From: a virus
IMG/VR virus record: IMGVR_UViG_3300009428_000029
Span: 1-34,876 of that record
Reading direction: 5' to 3' (one strand)
DNA: 34,876 bases
The translations under genes and the position numbers were made by a program. Numbering within the stretch: the first letter of the stretch is position 1; every line of letters starts with the position of its first letter. Below, one piece after another: positions 23,639 through 31,220 of the stretch. Under the pieces are notes generated by a model that saw only the letters and a program-made list of their open reading frames with translations, made no database searches and was not told the DNA's origin.

Positions 23639-24070
23639 TTATTTATTTTTTAATTCATTATATAATTTTACCATATTATTTACCGCATCTAGTAAATTAA
23701 CATTAAATATTCCGTCATTTTCAAAGTCGCTAACCATAGTTTTCATTGACTTTATAATACCATCTTCCATGGAAAAAATCTCGGCGTCATTTAATTCAGT
23801 AATTTCCGCTAATATTTTACTCACGTCAACCTTATCGTGTTTAAGGTATGAATATTTTTTTAAATTATTACTAAGTACTTTTCCTTGACTCTCAGCAGTC
23901 TCAAATCTTAAATAATCAGTATCTGGAACATCTTGATATGTATAACTACCACCATACTTAAATACTATATTAAGGTCTTTTTTGTTTTTATCATAAGTCG
24001 ATGCTACGATATTTGACGATTCGTAAAGTGCCTTGACTAAACCATCCTTTTCTACTCTTTCTAAAATCAT
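23639..24070 (-). CDS. KTSC domain protein
   Basis: A 143-residue protein. Residues about 17-75 match the KTSC domain (found alone in phages and fused to some lysyl-tRNA synthetases): SSNIVASTYDKNKKDL, IVFKYGGSYTYQDVP and the AESQGKVLSNNLKKY end. Its molecular role is unknown; binding of nucleic acid or tRNA has been suggested for the family. The C-terminal half is helical and acidic with no known motif. It is the first gene of a unit with thymidylate synthase and starts about 27 bases after a good Bacteroidota-type -7 element. Confidence 0.8.
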   Translation of the reverse strand: MILERVEKDGLVKALYESSNIVASTYDKNKKDLNIVFKYGGSYTYQDVPDTDYLRFETAESQGKVLSNNLKKYSYLKHDKVDVSKILAEITELNDAEIFSMEDGIIKSMKTMVSDFENDGIFNVNLLDAVNNMVKLYNELKNK

Positions 24071-24096
24071 ATTTTTTCTTTTAAAATGTTATAACA

Positions 24097-24127
24097 CAAA
24101 GATACTAATAAAATTTAATTATTTCAA
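24097..24127 (-). promoter_or_regulatory. Bacteroidota-type promoter for KTSC and thyA
   Basis: On the minus strand TTG (24127-24125), a 20-base spacer, then TATCTTTG (24104-24097). It matches the TTG/TAnnTTTG consensus of the Bacteroidota primary sigma factor. It is back-to-back with the promoter of the Clp gene. Confidence 0.7.
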
Positions 24128-24130
24128 GGG

Positions 24131-24161
24131 TTGATTTTTTATAAATTGATTTGTATATTTG
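24131..24161 (+). promoter_or_regulatory. Bacteroidota-type promoter for the ClpC-like gene
   Basis: TTG at 24131-24133, a 20-base spacer, then TATATTTG at 24154-24161. Transcription would start near 24168, about 12 bases before the ATG at 24180. It also shows that the TTG codon at 24159 is part of the promoter, not the start codon. Confidence 0.7.
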
Positions 24162-24179
24162 CGTAAAGATATTATTAAT

Positions 24180-26771
24180 ATGAAAGGGAAGAGAGAAGTG
24201 GTTAAAAAAGTTAAGGCTATAATGAAATTAGCTCAAACAGAAGCTAAAAACAATGCTGACAGAGAGTTAAGACCAGAACATATCACATTAGCTATTCTGC
24301 AAGAAGAAACTAATAGGTCAAATAAAGTTATTAAAAGTATGGGTATTGACACACTTAAGTTGTATGACTTAGTTAGTCAACATTTAAGACACAACCAACT
24401 TAATAGTACTATATCAGATGTAAAGAAACTTAGAGCACCATTAGATACTAATAGCAGTAAAATAATGAAAGGTGTTGATGAGGAAGCTGAATCTATAGGT
24501 GATTTACATATCGATACAACACATATCATTCTTTCGTTATTAAGAGAAACAAAATCACCCCTAACTAAATTGTTAGTTAAGAATAAATTAACTTATACCA
24601 AGTTTAAAAAAGCGATAGTTAATTACGAAAATCTTAATGATAAAGATTTAACAGATTATGAAAAAGAAAAATTAAAAGACATGGAAAATAGATTGAATGA
24701 ATTTAAAGAAGATATTGAAAACTCATTACCATTTGACGATGATGATAACGGAAACCCACTAGGTGAAAGTGTTGGACCCAACAAAGGTAAGAGTAAACTA
24801 AAACGAAAAGAGACTAGTAAAACTCCAGTATTAGATAACTTCTGTAGAGACATATCTAAAGTTGCTACTGAAGGTGACCTTGACCCCGTAGTCGGTAGAG
24901 TTAAGGAGATTAAGAGAGTGTCTCAAATATTAGCTAGAAGAAAAAAGAACAACCCAATACTCATTGGTGACCCAGGTGTGGGTAAGACTGCTATTGTTGA
25001 GGGTCTCACTATGCTTATTAAAGATAATAAGGCACCCAGAATTCTATTAGATAAAAAGATTTATTCATTAGATTTAGCATCAATAGTTGCAGGTACTAAA
25101 TATAGAGGTCAGTTTGAAGAAAGAATGAAAGCTATTCTTGAAGAATTAAAAGAAAATAAAGATATTATATTGTTTATTGATGAGATACACACTATAGTTG
25201 GTGCTGGAAACGCATCTGGAAGTATGGATGCTGCAAATATCTTCAAACCAGCATTAGCTAGGGGAGAAATTCAAGTAATAGGTGCAACAACACTTGATGA
25301 ATTTAGAGAAAATATTGAAAAAGATGGTGCACTAACAAGAAGGTTCCAACAAGTATTAGTCGAAGAACCTACACTTGAAGAAACAACAGTAATACTTAAA
25401 AATATCAAGCAAAGGTATGAAGACCACCATAAAGTTATTTATACTGATGATGCAATCGAAGAATGTGTTAAGTTAGCAGATAGATATATAATGGATAGAG
25501 CTATGCCAGATAAAGCTATAGACGTGTTAGATGAAGCTGGTTCAACTACAAACATTAATCATGACGCTCCTGAAAATATAAAGAAACTTGAAGAAAAATG
25601 TTTAGAATTAAAAGAAGAAAAGGTCTTTGTAGTTAAGAGTCAGAAATATGAAGAAGCTGCAAAATTAAGAGATGAAGAAAAGAAAGTTATAGAAACATTG
25701 AAAATTGAAAAAGATAAGTGGCTTGACAGTATGGATAAGAGTAGAACTACTGTTGATGTTGACTTAGTTGCTGAGGTAGTTTCAATGATGAGCGGAATCC
25801 CAATTAATAAAATATCTTCACAAGAAACTAAAAAACTTGTAACAATGGATAAGGAATTAACTGGTAGAGTTATCGGACAAGACGATGCCGTTGTTAAGGT
25901 TGTTAAAGCTATTAAAAGAAATAGACTTGGAATTAAAGACCAAACTAAGCCAATCGGCTCGTTCATATTCTTAGGGCCAACTGGTGTAGGTAAAACTTAC
26001 TTAGCTAAACTACTTGCTGAATCAATATTTGGTGATTCGGACGCTCTAGTTAGAGTTGACATGTCAGAATACATGGAGAAACACGCTGTGTCTAGACTTA
26101 TAGGTCCGCCTCCAGGGTATGTTGGTTACGAAGAAGGTGGTCAATTAACGGAGAAAATTAGAAGAAAACCTTATTCAGTTATACTCTTTGATGAAATTGA
26201 AAAAGCGCATGATGATGTATTTAATTTACTTTTACAATTACTTGATGAAGGTCAGTTAACTGACGGTCTTGGTAGAAAAGTGAACTTTAAAAATACACTA
26301 ATCATCCTTACATCTAATGCTGGTGTTCAACAACTTAATAACTTTGGTAAAGATATGGGTTTCAAAACAAAAGCTACTGTTGTTAATGAAGAAGAGAAAG
26401 TTCGTTCAATTATTAGTAAGGAACTTAAGAAGAAATTTAAACCTGAATTCCTTAATAGGATTGATGATACAATTATATTTAATTCATTAAATCAAAATGA
26501 TATTCATAAAATTATTCATATGGAATTGGATAAATTAAAAGCTAGGGTTAAAGAATCTTTAAATATTACACTTAAGATTAATAAAACCGCTATTGAACAT
26601 GTCGCAGTACAAGGTTACGACAAGGCTTATGGCGCTAGACCGCTTAACAGAGCTATTCAAAATTATATTGAAGACCCAGTAGCTGATGAAATACTTAGTG
26701 GTAATTTCAAGGATGGTGATACAATTAAGATATCATTTGATAAAAAAACTTCAAAATTGGTATTATCTTAA
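24180..26771 (+). CDS. ClpC-like AAA+ unfoldase
   Basis: An 863-residue HSP100 ATPase that unfolds proteins. Domains in order: Clp N domain (about 1-150, ELRPEHITLAIL), a charged linker, AAA module 1 with Walker A GDPGVGKT (about 261-268) and Walker B LFIDEIHT, a short middle region with a UVR-like motif (SQKYEEAAKLRDEEKK, about 486-501), and AAA module 2 with Walker A GPTGVGKT (about 598-605), Walker B ILFDEIEKAH and FLNRIDD arginine-finger region. The UVR motif and size match ClpC rather than ClpB. The DMGFK tripeptide loop near 725 corresponds to the VGF/IGF loop that docks ClpP, so it could use host ClpP. ATG at 24180 is chosen because an upstream TTG lies in the promoter. Confidence 0.92.
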   Translation: MKGKREVVKKVKAIMKLAQTEAKNNADRELRPEHITLAILQEETNRSNKVIKSMGIDTLKLYDLVSQHLRHNQLNSTISDVKKLRAPLDTNSSKIMKGVDEEAESIGDLHIDTTHIILSLLRETKSPLTKLLVKNKLTYTKFKKAIVNYENLNDKDLTDYEKEKLKDMENRLNEFKEDIENSLPFDDDDNGNPLGESVGPNKGKSKLKRKETSKTPVLDNFCRDISKVATEGDLDPVVGRVKEIKRVSQILARRKKNNPILIGDPGVGKTAIVEGLTMLIKDNKAPRILLDKKIYSLDLASIVAGTKYRGQFEERMKAILEELKENKDIILFIDEIHTIVGAGNASGSMDAANIFKPALARGEIQVIGATTLDEFRENIEKDGALTRRFQQVLVEEPTLEETTVILKNIKQRYEDHHKVIYTDDAIEECVKLADRYIMDRAMPDKAIDVLDEAGSTTNINHDAPENIKKLEEKCLELKEEKVFVVKSQKYEEAAKLRDEEKKVIETLKIEKDKWLDSMDKSRTTVDVDLVAEVVSMMSGIPINKISSQETKKLVTMDKELTGRVIGQDDAVVKVVKAIKRNRLGIKDQTKPIGSFIFLGPTGVGKTYLAKLLAESIFGDSDALVRVDMSEYMEKHAVSRLIGPPPGYVGYEEGGQLTEKIRRKPYSVILFDEIEKAHDDVFNLLLQLLDEGQLTDGLGRKVNFKNTLIILTSNAGVQQLNNFGKDMGFKTKATVVNEEEKVRSIISKELKKKFKPEFLNRIDDTIIFNSLNQNDIHKIIHMELDKLKARVKESLNITLKINKTAIEHVAVQGYDKAYGARPLNRAIQNYIEDPVADEILSGNFKDGDTIKISFDKKTSKLVLS

Positions 26772-26799
26772 AATAACCCCTCCACACATATTAATGATT

Positions 26800-26832
26800 A
26801 AAAAAGCGAAGACTTATGTTTTCGCTTTTTTT
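26800..26832 (+). terminator. Terminator after the ClpC-like gene
   Basis: AAAAAGCGAA (26801-26810) pairs with TTCGCTTTTT (26821-26830) around a 10-base loop and is followed by more T's. It lies 30 bases after the Clp stop and just before the next gene's box. Confidence 0.8.
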
Positions 26833-26835
26833 GTA

Positions 26836-26843
26836 TATTTATA
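26836..26843 (+). promoter_or_regulatory. TATTTATA box before the third tagged cargo gene
   Basis: TATTTATA, five bases before the ATG at 26849 and directly after the Clp terminator. The same tight spacing is seen at the other tagged genes (three bases in both). Confidence 0.45.
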
Positions 26844-26848
26844 TCTAT

Positions 26849-27700
26849 ATGAAACATCTAATAAAGAAGTTATTACGAGAGGCGTTGGTAAATGAAATTA
26901 GCGACGAAGCATACGAGTTGTTAAAAACTAAACATAATAACTCTAGAGTAATAATGAGTAAAGAAAAAGAAATTTCATTTAGAGACCAATCAAATCAAAA
27001 AACAGGGAGAAAACCAAAAGGTTTATGGTATGGAATTGGAGCATCATGGATAGATTGGGTTAGGGGTGAAATGCCAGAGCGGGAAGAAGATTACACCCAT
27101 TTAATTGATGTTGACCCTAATAAAATTAAAGTAATTAAAAATTACGATGAATTAATTGAATTTAATAAACAATATTCCGAAGGGGATAATATTAACTGGG
27201 GTGAAGTAGCAAGGACCTATGATGGTATAGAGATAGTACCGCATATAGGTAAGGCTAGATTTGAACTTGATTGGTATGGCACATGGGATATTGCATCTGG
27301 TTGCATATGGGGAGGAAATGCAATAAAGGGGGTTAACAATTTAAATGATAAACAACAAGACTATAAAAAGGTATATAGAGGTCAACCAAAAGAATATGAC
27401 GCTATATCACCTTTAGGTTCATTTAGAGTAACTTTTGATTATTACTATTCAAAAGAACATGGTGATGATACAGAATACAAACTACCAAAAAGTTTAAAAA
27501 TAATAGATGTAGGAGACTACAGTACTTGGAGACCACTATTAGATGAGTTTACGGATATTGATAATGATGATGATTACTGGGAATACATGGACCGATTTAT
27601 TCCAAACGAAGAAATTATATTATTCTTAAAATCAAAGGGCTATGAGGGGCTTAAAGATGATACTGAAGTTTTAGTCTTTGATAAGAAAAATATAATTTAA
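26849..27700 (+). CDS. Tagged cargo protein with ART-like C-terminal region
   Basis: A 283-residue protein starting MKHLIKKLLREALVNE, the shared tag with L-R-E at 9-11. ATG at 26849 is chosen because it gives the tag at the very N-terminus; a longer frame from 26816 would read through the terminator. Residues about 57-160 form a Trp-rich domain (GLWYGIGASWIDWVRGEMP, INWGEVARTYDGIEIVP, TWDIASGCIWGGNAI) that I recall from other large phages without a known function. Residues about 174-283 (VYRGQPKEYD, GSFRVTFDYYYSKEHG, LKSKGYEGLKDDTEVLVFD) resemble ADP-ribosyltransferase-like domains of phage polyvalent proteins. Activity is unproven. It stands apart from the other tagged genes and on the opposite strand. 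Confidence 0.75.
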   Translation: MKHLIKKLLREALVNEISDEAYELLKTKHNNSRVIMSKEKEISFRDQSNQKTGRKPKGLWYGIGASWIDWVRGEMPEREEDYTHLIDVDPNKIKVIKNYDELIEFNKQYSEGDNINWGEVARTYDGIEIVPHIGKARFELDWYGTWDIASGCIWGGNAIKGVNNLNDKQQDYKKVYRGQPKEYDAISPLGSFRVTFDYYYSKEHGDDTEYKLPKSLKIIDVGDYSTWRPLLDEFTDIDNDDDYWEYMDRFIPNEEIILFLKSKGYEGLKDDTEVLVFDKKNII

Positions 27701-27706
27701 TATTAT

Positions 27707-28405
27707 TTACTTAATGTGACTCATTCTATTTTTAATACCCACAATATAGTGATGTAACATTCCACTTTTTCCAGAACCTAAGTAAGACTTAAGCTGAGAA
27801 GGTCCAATATTATAAGATATCAGAGCATTAGTGATAGTTCTAGATTTAAGCTCACTACTCATTATCTTACCCCAAAGAGTTATGTTATTAACTTCATTAG
27901 ATAACCAAGATTTAGCTTTACCCCATTTTTCACTCTTACAATATTTTTTATTATTTACAAACGAATAATCAGTAACACCCATATTTTTAAAAATAGAACT
28001 ATCAGACTTAGTTATGGTTTTTCTTAAATAACCTATAGATGTAGAACGAAGTATTTGAGCAAATCCAACAGCACCAGTACAACTTAAAACTAAATCACCA
28101 TCATTTCTATACTGCTTAGCGCCAGACTCAAGGAGAACCTGACCCAGCAACCAATCAAATATAATTTCACTAGTGTCTAATTTGTAAAATTGACTAACCT
28201 TACAAAACGTAATAGCTAACGCTGTGTCATTATGATTGTTGTAATTATTAAATGTTGAGAAAACCTTATCAAATTTATCAGGTAAGACAACTTCGTCCTT
28301 AAGTGATGTAACTTTATATATTAACTTAGGTATTGCTACTTTTAGCGGTAATGCGATTAGTATTATTAATACAACCTTTGATATTATTTTTTTCAGCATA
28401 GACAT
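27707..28405 (-). CDS. Membrane-anchored lytic transglycosylase/lysozyme-like protein
   Basis: A 232-residue protein with an N-terminal hydrophobic segment (about residues 7-25, IISKVVLIILIALPLKVAI) that serves as signal anchor, then an SLT/goose-lysozyme-like domain. The putative catalytic Glu is E93 in VLLESGAK, followed by the GAVGFAQIL motif (111-119) and the late ALISYNIGPSQLKSYL motif. Such enzymes cleave the glycan chains of peptidoglycan, either as endolysin with signal-arrest release or as a virion-associated muralytic protein. ATG at 28405 or 28399 are both possible starts. A near-consensus promoter and a short inverted repeat lie upstream. It converges with the tagged gene ending at 27700, only six bases away. 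Confidence 0.75.
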   Translation of the reverse strand: MSMLKKIISKVVLIILIALPLKVAIPKLIYKVTSLKDEVVLPDKFDKVFSTFNNYNNHNDTALAITFCKVSQFYKLDTSEIIFDWLLGQVLLESGAKQYRNDGDLVLSCTGAVGFAQILRSTSIGYLRKTITKSDSSIFKNMGVTDYSFVNNKKYCKSEKWGKAKSWLSNEVNNITLWGKIMSSELKSRTITNALISYNIGPSQLKSYLGSGKSGMLHHYIVGIKNRMSHIK

Positions 28406-28417
28406 AGTTTTAGTGTG

Positions 28418-28437
28418 TTCGTATTTAAATATACGAA
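28418..28437. repeat. Inverted repeat at the lytic gene promoter (operator candidate)
   Basis: TTCGTAT and ATACGAA (7-base arms) are separated by TTAAAT. The repeat covers the -7-like element of the promoter at 28426-28456, so a repressor or activator site is plausible. Confidence 0.4.
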
Positions 28438-28456
28438 TAATAAACTATAAACCCAA
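28426..28456 (-). promoter_or_regulatory. Near-consensus promoter of the lytic transglycosylase-like gene
   Basis: On the minus strand TTG (28456-28454), a 20-base spacer and TATATTTA (28433-28426). The last base differs from TAnnTTTG. It lies just after a terminator and about 20 bases before the start codon. Confidence 0.5.
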
Positions 28457-28464
28457 GCATTTTT

Positions 28465-28501
28465 AAAAAAAAATAAAACGCCGCAGGTATTAACCCGAAG
28501 C
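28465..28501 (-). terminator. Terminator after the 63-residue gene
   Basis: On the minus strand GCTTCGGGT pairs with ACCTGCGGC (one mismatch, two G-U pairs, 4-base loop), followed by a T-rich tract including nine T's after TTTTA. It lies about 20 bases past the stop at 28520. Confidence 0.65.
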
Positions 28502-28519
28502 ATTTTAATTAATTTATAC

Positions 28520-28711
28520 TTACTTTTTAGCTGAAGAGATAGCTCTAACTTTAGCTTCTAACTTAGCAATCTTACTTTCCAAAATAGTACCTTGAGAAGC
28601 TTTTTGCTCCGCTAACCATTCTTTTTTCTTTTCAACTACCGCTTCAGAAACGATGTTATCGATTAATTCTACTAATTCGTTTTCTGTGATTTTAACTGAT
28701 TTCTTTGACAT
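28520..28711 (-). CDS. Small helical protein with ITEN-type N-terminus
   Basis: A 63-residue Lys/Glu-rich protein, mostly one amphipathic helix with a short coiled coil at the end (ILESKIAKLEAKVRAI). The N-terminus MSKKSVKITENELVELIDNI is strikingly like that of the gene at 31221-31562 (MRKKLVITENQLKMLTSVL), and both reach a Ser-Glu at about residues 21-23. The shared start may be a second kind of targeting peptide. Function unknown. It is transcribed alone, between a TATTTATA box and a terminator. Confidence 0.6.
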   Translation of the reverse strand: MSKKSVKITENELVELIDNIVSEAVVEKKKEWLAEQKASQGTILESKIAKLEAKVRAISSAKK

Positions 28712-28745
28712 ATTTATTTTTTTTAAAAGTTTTTATTAGTCACTA

Positions 28746-28753
28746 TATAAATA
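28746..28753 (-). promoter_or_regulatory. TATTTATA box before the 63-residue gene
   Basis: TATTTATA in gene direction, 34 bases before the ATG at 28711. No TTG is found at the -33 distance. Confidence 0.38.
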
Positions 28754-28795
28754 TAACACAAAACCATAAAAAACTAAAAATAAATAAATAAAATT

Positions 28796-28822
28796 AAAAA
28801 CCCCCATTGAACACAATGAGGG
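28796..28822 (-). terminator. Terminator after the LRR protein gene
   Basis: On the minus strand CCCTCATTG pairs with CAATGGGGG (9 bp, one G-U pair, TGTT loop), followed by five T's. It lies 24 bases after the LRR gene stop. Confidence 0.82.
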
Positions 28823-28845
28823 CCTTACTAGTATTTACTTTACAC

Positions 28846-30330
28846 CTACATCATTGTTGACGGTAACAACTTCCTTAACTTTTTGTAATTAGCTTCCCCA
28901 ATCTCTTCACGTCTAAAAGCAATCCTATGTAGACTACCACCGTTAGACTTATCAAGATACTTAATATCATCAGGTATCGACTTTATTTTATTCCCAATAA
29001 GATTAATAAATATTAAATTCTTTAATTTACCAATCTCACTAGGAATTGTCGTTAAATTATTATCTGGTATTAATAATTCCTGAAGAAACTCAAGACTCCC
29101 AATAGATGGGTGCAATTCAATAAGTTTAGCTTTTTTTATTATAAGCGTGGTAAGATTCTTAAATCTAGATACATCAGGTAACTTAGGGACATCTCTGTTA
29201 GTGAACCTTATTATAGGAGAGTATTCTTCAATAATATCAAATAAAGCCTCTGTCCAACCAAATTTAACTAAGTAATCAATATAAACATTATCAGTTGTGT
29301 TTTTGTTTTTCTTCATCTTAGCCATAGTTGTCAATTCTTCATGGATAAAGTTTGATATCCCCTCACTATTTAACAATACTGTCTCAAAAAAGTTGTTAGA
29401 CTTACTCTGTATTCTATCCCTAACCTGCCTACTCTCAAAATGTAATTGGTACAATGAATCACTCTTCAAAGTTCCTGTAAAAAATCTATTATCTATTACG
29501 ATGTAAATATCAGACTTTTCACCATTAGGTTTACGATACTTATTATTCCCTCTATAAAACTCAAACATATCACCCTTACTCTTAGAGGTACACCACCCAA
29601 CAAACTCATCAAAAATTAAACTAGCCTCTTCACACTTAGGTACATACAATGTAAATCGCCTATCTCTAACTGGAATCTCAGCCTTACCACACTCAACAAA
29701 ACTATTAATTAATTTTTCAATATTAGAAGGGTCTTTTTCAATAAATGGGTCAACAGCGTCATATAATTGAGATAACGATTTATATTGATTTATATCTGTG
29801 GGGTCTTTAACACCCTTTAAAATAAAACTATTTGCCGAAAGTTCTTTAAATTTCTTTTTTCTCTTATTCTTTTCAAATACATTTAAATAATCTTTAGCTA
29901 ATGGTAAGTCTTCACTAAAAAATCTTTCAGCTTCATCAATCTCTCCACTCTTAATGTATCTAGTGAATGTATTAAGCATCCATTGGGTGTACATCTTATT
30001 CTTAGAAGGGTCAGCGTTAACCATCTTATTAAACACATCAAAAGATATATCAACCCTAGGCTTCTGATTACCATATTGCACATCAATAACGCCAGAATCT
30101 TCTTTAGTAGTTTTAGTTATAGTAGGGTGTAATTGATTTCCGTTTAAATCAAAAGCTTCATTTGATACCAAAGCAAATATGACATCATCCTTAGACGCAA
30201 GGTTAGTAAATATACGGCGATTTAGTGTTAAGTAAGCCACAAGTTCACTCATCCCTTCATCGGTATTATCAAATACATTATACTTTTCAGCTAAAAATGA
30301 CAACCTATCAATAGACTTATTATTACTCAT
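28846..30330 (-). CDS. Large protein with C-terminal leucine-rich repeats
   Basis: A 494-residue protein. Residues about 1-385 are mixed and Lys/Asp-rich with no recognised motif. Residues about 390-460 contain three to four leucine-rich repeats of the L-x2-L-x-I/L-x2-N-x-L type (LTTLIIKKAKLIELHPSIGS, LQELLIPDNNLTTIPSEIGK, LIFINLIGNKIKSIPDDI). LRRs bind proteins, so it may recognise a host factor. No signal peptide or membrane helix is seen, which argues for action in the host cytoplasm. A good Bacteroidota-type promoter lies upstream and a terminator follows, so it is a single-gene unit, probably early. Confidence 0.75.
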   Translation of the reverse strand: MSNNKSIDRLSFLAEKYNVFDNTDEGMSELVAYLTLNRRIFTNLASKDDVIFALVSNEAFDLNGNQLHPTITKTTKEDSGVIDVQYGNQKPRVDISFDVFNKMVNADPSKNKMYTQWMLNTFTRYIKSGEIDEAERFFSEDLPLAKDYLNVFEKNKRKKKFKELSANSFILKGVKDPTDINQYKSLSQLYDAVDPFIEKDPSNIEKLINSFVECGKAEIPVRDRRFTLYVPKCEEASLIFDEFVGWCTSKSKGDMFEFYRGNNKYRKPNGEKSDIYIVIDNRFFTGTLKSDSLYQLHFESRQVRDRIQSKSNNFFETVLLNSEGISNFIHEELTTMAKMKKNKNTTDNVYIDYLVKFGWTEALFDIIEEYSPIIRFTNRDVPKLPDVSRFKNLTTLIIKKAKLIELHPSIGSLEFLQELLIPDNNLTTIPSEIGKLKNLIFINLIGNKIKSIPDDIKYLDKSNGGSLHRIAFRREEIGEANYKKLRKLLPSTMM

Positions 30331-30347
30331 GTTTCACAATATTTAAA

Positions 30348-30378
30348 CAAATATAGTATTAAAAAATGTGATAATCAA
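30348..30378 (-). promoter_or_regulatory. Bacteroidota-type promoter of the LRR gene
   Basis: On the minus strand TTG (30378-30376), a 20-base spacer and TATATTTG (30355-30348), a full match to TTG/TAnnTTTG, 17 bases before the ATG at 30330. Confidence 0.7.
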
Positions 30379-30390
30379 TAGGTTGGATAA

Positions 30391-30417
30391 AATAAAAGCG
30401 TAACAAACGCTACGCCT
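30391..30417 (-). terminator. Terminator after the 112-residue gene
   Basis: On the minus strand AGGCGTA pairs with TACGCTT (7 bp with one G-U pair, 8-base loop), followed by TTATTTTAT. It lies 12 bases beyond the stop at 30429. Confidence 0.6.
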
Positions 30418-30428
30418 CTAATCTACAT

Positions 30429-30767
30429 TTAATAGAACTCATTTTCAAAATCATCATTTATGTATTCTTCTATTCGTTTTCTTATGAGCCATAGAAACCC
30501 AGATAAGTTGTTCTCTCTATCAATAATGTCAATCATGACTTCATTAGGGTTCTCACCATCTGTAAGTCTATACTTTATCTCGTTAAATAATTCGTACTTC
30601 CCTAATTGTAGTAGCTCAGTCATAATGAGATTATATGTGTCCCACTTATAAATAATATCATCGTCTTTAACACCTCTTAGAGTTTTTTCTAAAAACTTAT
30701 TATACTCCTTATCGAGATTTGTATACCGACCAGAACCACTATTAATAGTGTAATTAAAGTTCTTCAT
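30429..30767 (-). CDS. Small helical protein, paralogue of the gene at 30897
   Basis: A 112-residue charged helical protein. The core WDTYNLIMTELLQLGKYEL and the EIKYRLTDGENPNEVMID block match WITYNQVILELKHNLKDML and ELQYKLTETTNPNDTCIE of the neighbouring gene at 30897-31217, so the two are diverged duplicates. Its N-terminus differs (MKNFNYTINSGSGRYTNLDK) and lacks the basic L-R-E start of the neighbour. No enzyme motif or membrane helix. Function unknown. Confidence 0.65.
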   Translation of the reverse strand: MKNFNYTINSGSGRYTNLDKEYNKFLEKTLRGVKDDDIIYKWDTYNLIMTELLQLGKYELFNEIKYRLTDGENPNEVMIDIIDRENNLSGFLWLIRKRIEEYINDDFENEFY

Positions 30768-30876
30768 AGGTCAAAAATTTACCGTTCTTATATATTCATA
30801 AATATCAATAAAAAACGAAATAATCAAAGTTAATCTTAACTTTTTTATCACTTGTACTCATACTAAACGTATAGGC

Positions 30877-30894
30877 TTATTTTAATTAAAATAA
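30877..30894. repeat. 18-base perfect palindrome
   Basis: TTATTTTAATTAAAATAA reads the same on both strands and lies two bases beyond the stop of the gene at 30897. All A/T, so it may be chance in this AT-rich DNA, or a weak 3' hairpin. The rest of the 129-base gap shows only a second short hairpin near 30831-30846 (AAGTTA/TAACTT). Confidence 0.5.
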
Positions 30895-30896
30895 AT

Positions 30897-31217
30897 TTAA
30901 AAATTACGTATTTTGTTGTACAACCTATCCAACTCAGGCGTTAAATTACTCAAGCTACTTAATACTTCAATACAAGTATCGTTTGGGTTGGTAGTCTCTG
31001 TGAGTTTATACTGAAGCTCCTTAACTCTTAGCATATCTTTTAAATTATGCTTTAACTCTAAAATAACCTGATTATATGTTATCCATTTCTTTTTGTTATC
31101 GATAGTAGATATGTAAATGTTTTCAGTTAGATACTGTTCGTAGGTATTCTCAAGATAGGTCTCCATGTCACCGTATGCCTCTCTTAATTTAAATCTTATT
31201 TTATCCCTTATTTCCAC
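30897..31217 (-). CDS. Small helical protein with basic L-R-E start, GTG start codon
   Basis: A 106-residue protein paralogous to the gene at 30429-30767. The first codon is GTG at 31217, directly after the upstream stop (TGA-TAA-GTG), which suggests translational coupling; the next ATG would be residue 18. With the GTG start the N-terminus reads MEIRDKIRFKLREAYGD, a basic segment with L-R-E at 11-13 followed by A, loosely like the cargo tags. The core has the W-x-TYN and KLTETTNPN blocks shared with its paralogue. Function unknown. Confidence 0.6.
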   Translation of the reverse strand: MEIRDKIRFKLREAYGDMETYLENTYEQYLTENIYISTIDNKKKWITYNQVILELKHNLKDMLRVKELQYKLTETTNPNDTCIEVLSSLSNLTPELDRLYNKIRNF

Positions 31218-31220
31218 TTA

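Noticed and set aside
24159-24179. TTG start for the ClpC-like gene at 24159
   Set aside because: The TTG is the end of the TATATTTG promoter element; ATG at 24180 gives the normal N-terminus.
26816-26848. Upstream start of the third tagged gene
   Set aside because: It lies inside the Clp terminator and would bury the tag behind a Tyr/Ile-rich leader.
28478-28501. tRNA or small RNA gene in the GC-richer gap
   Set aside because: Too short for a tRNA, no cloverleaf; it fits a terminator better.
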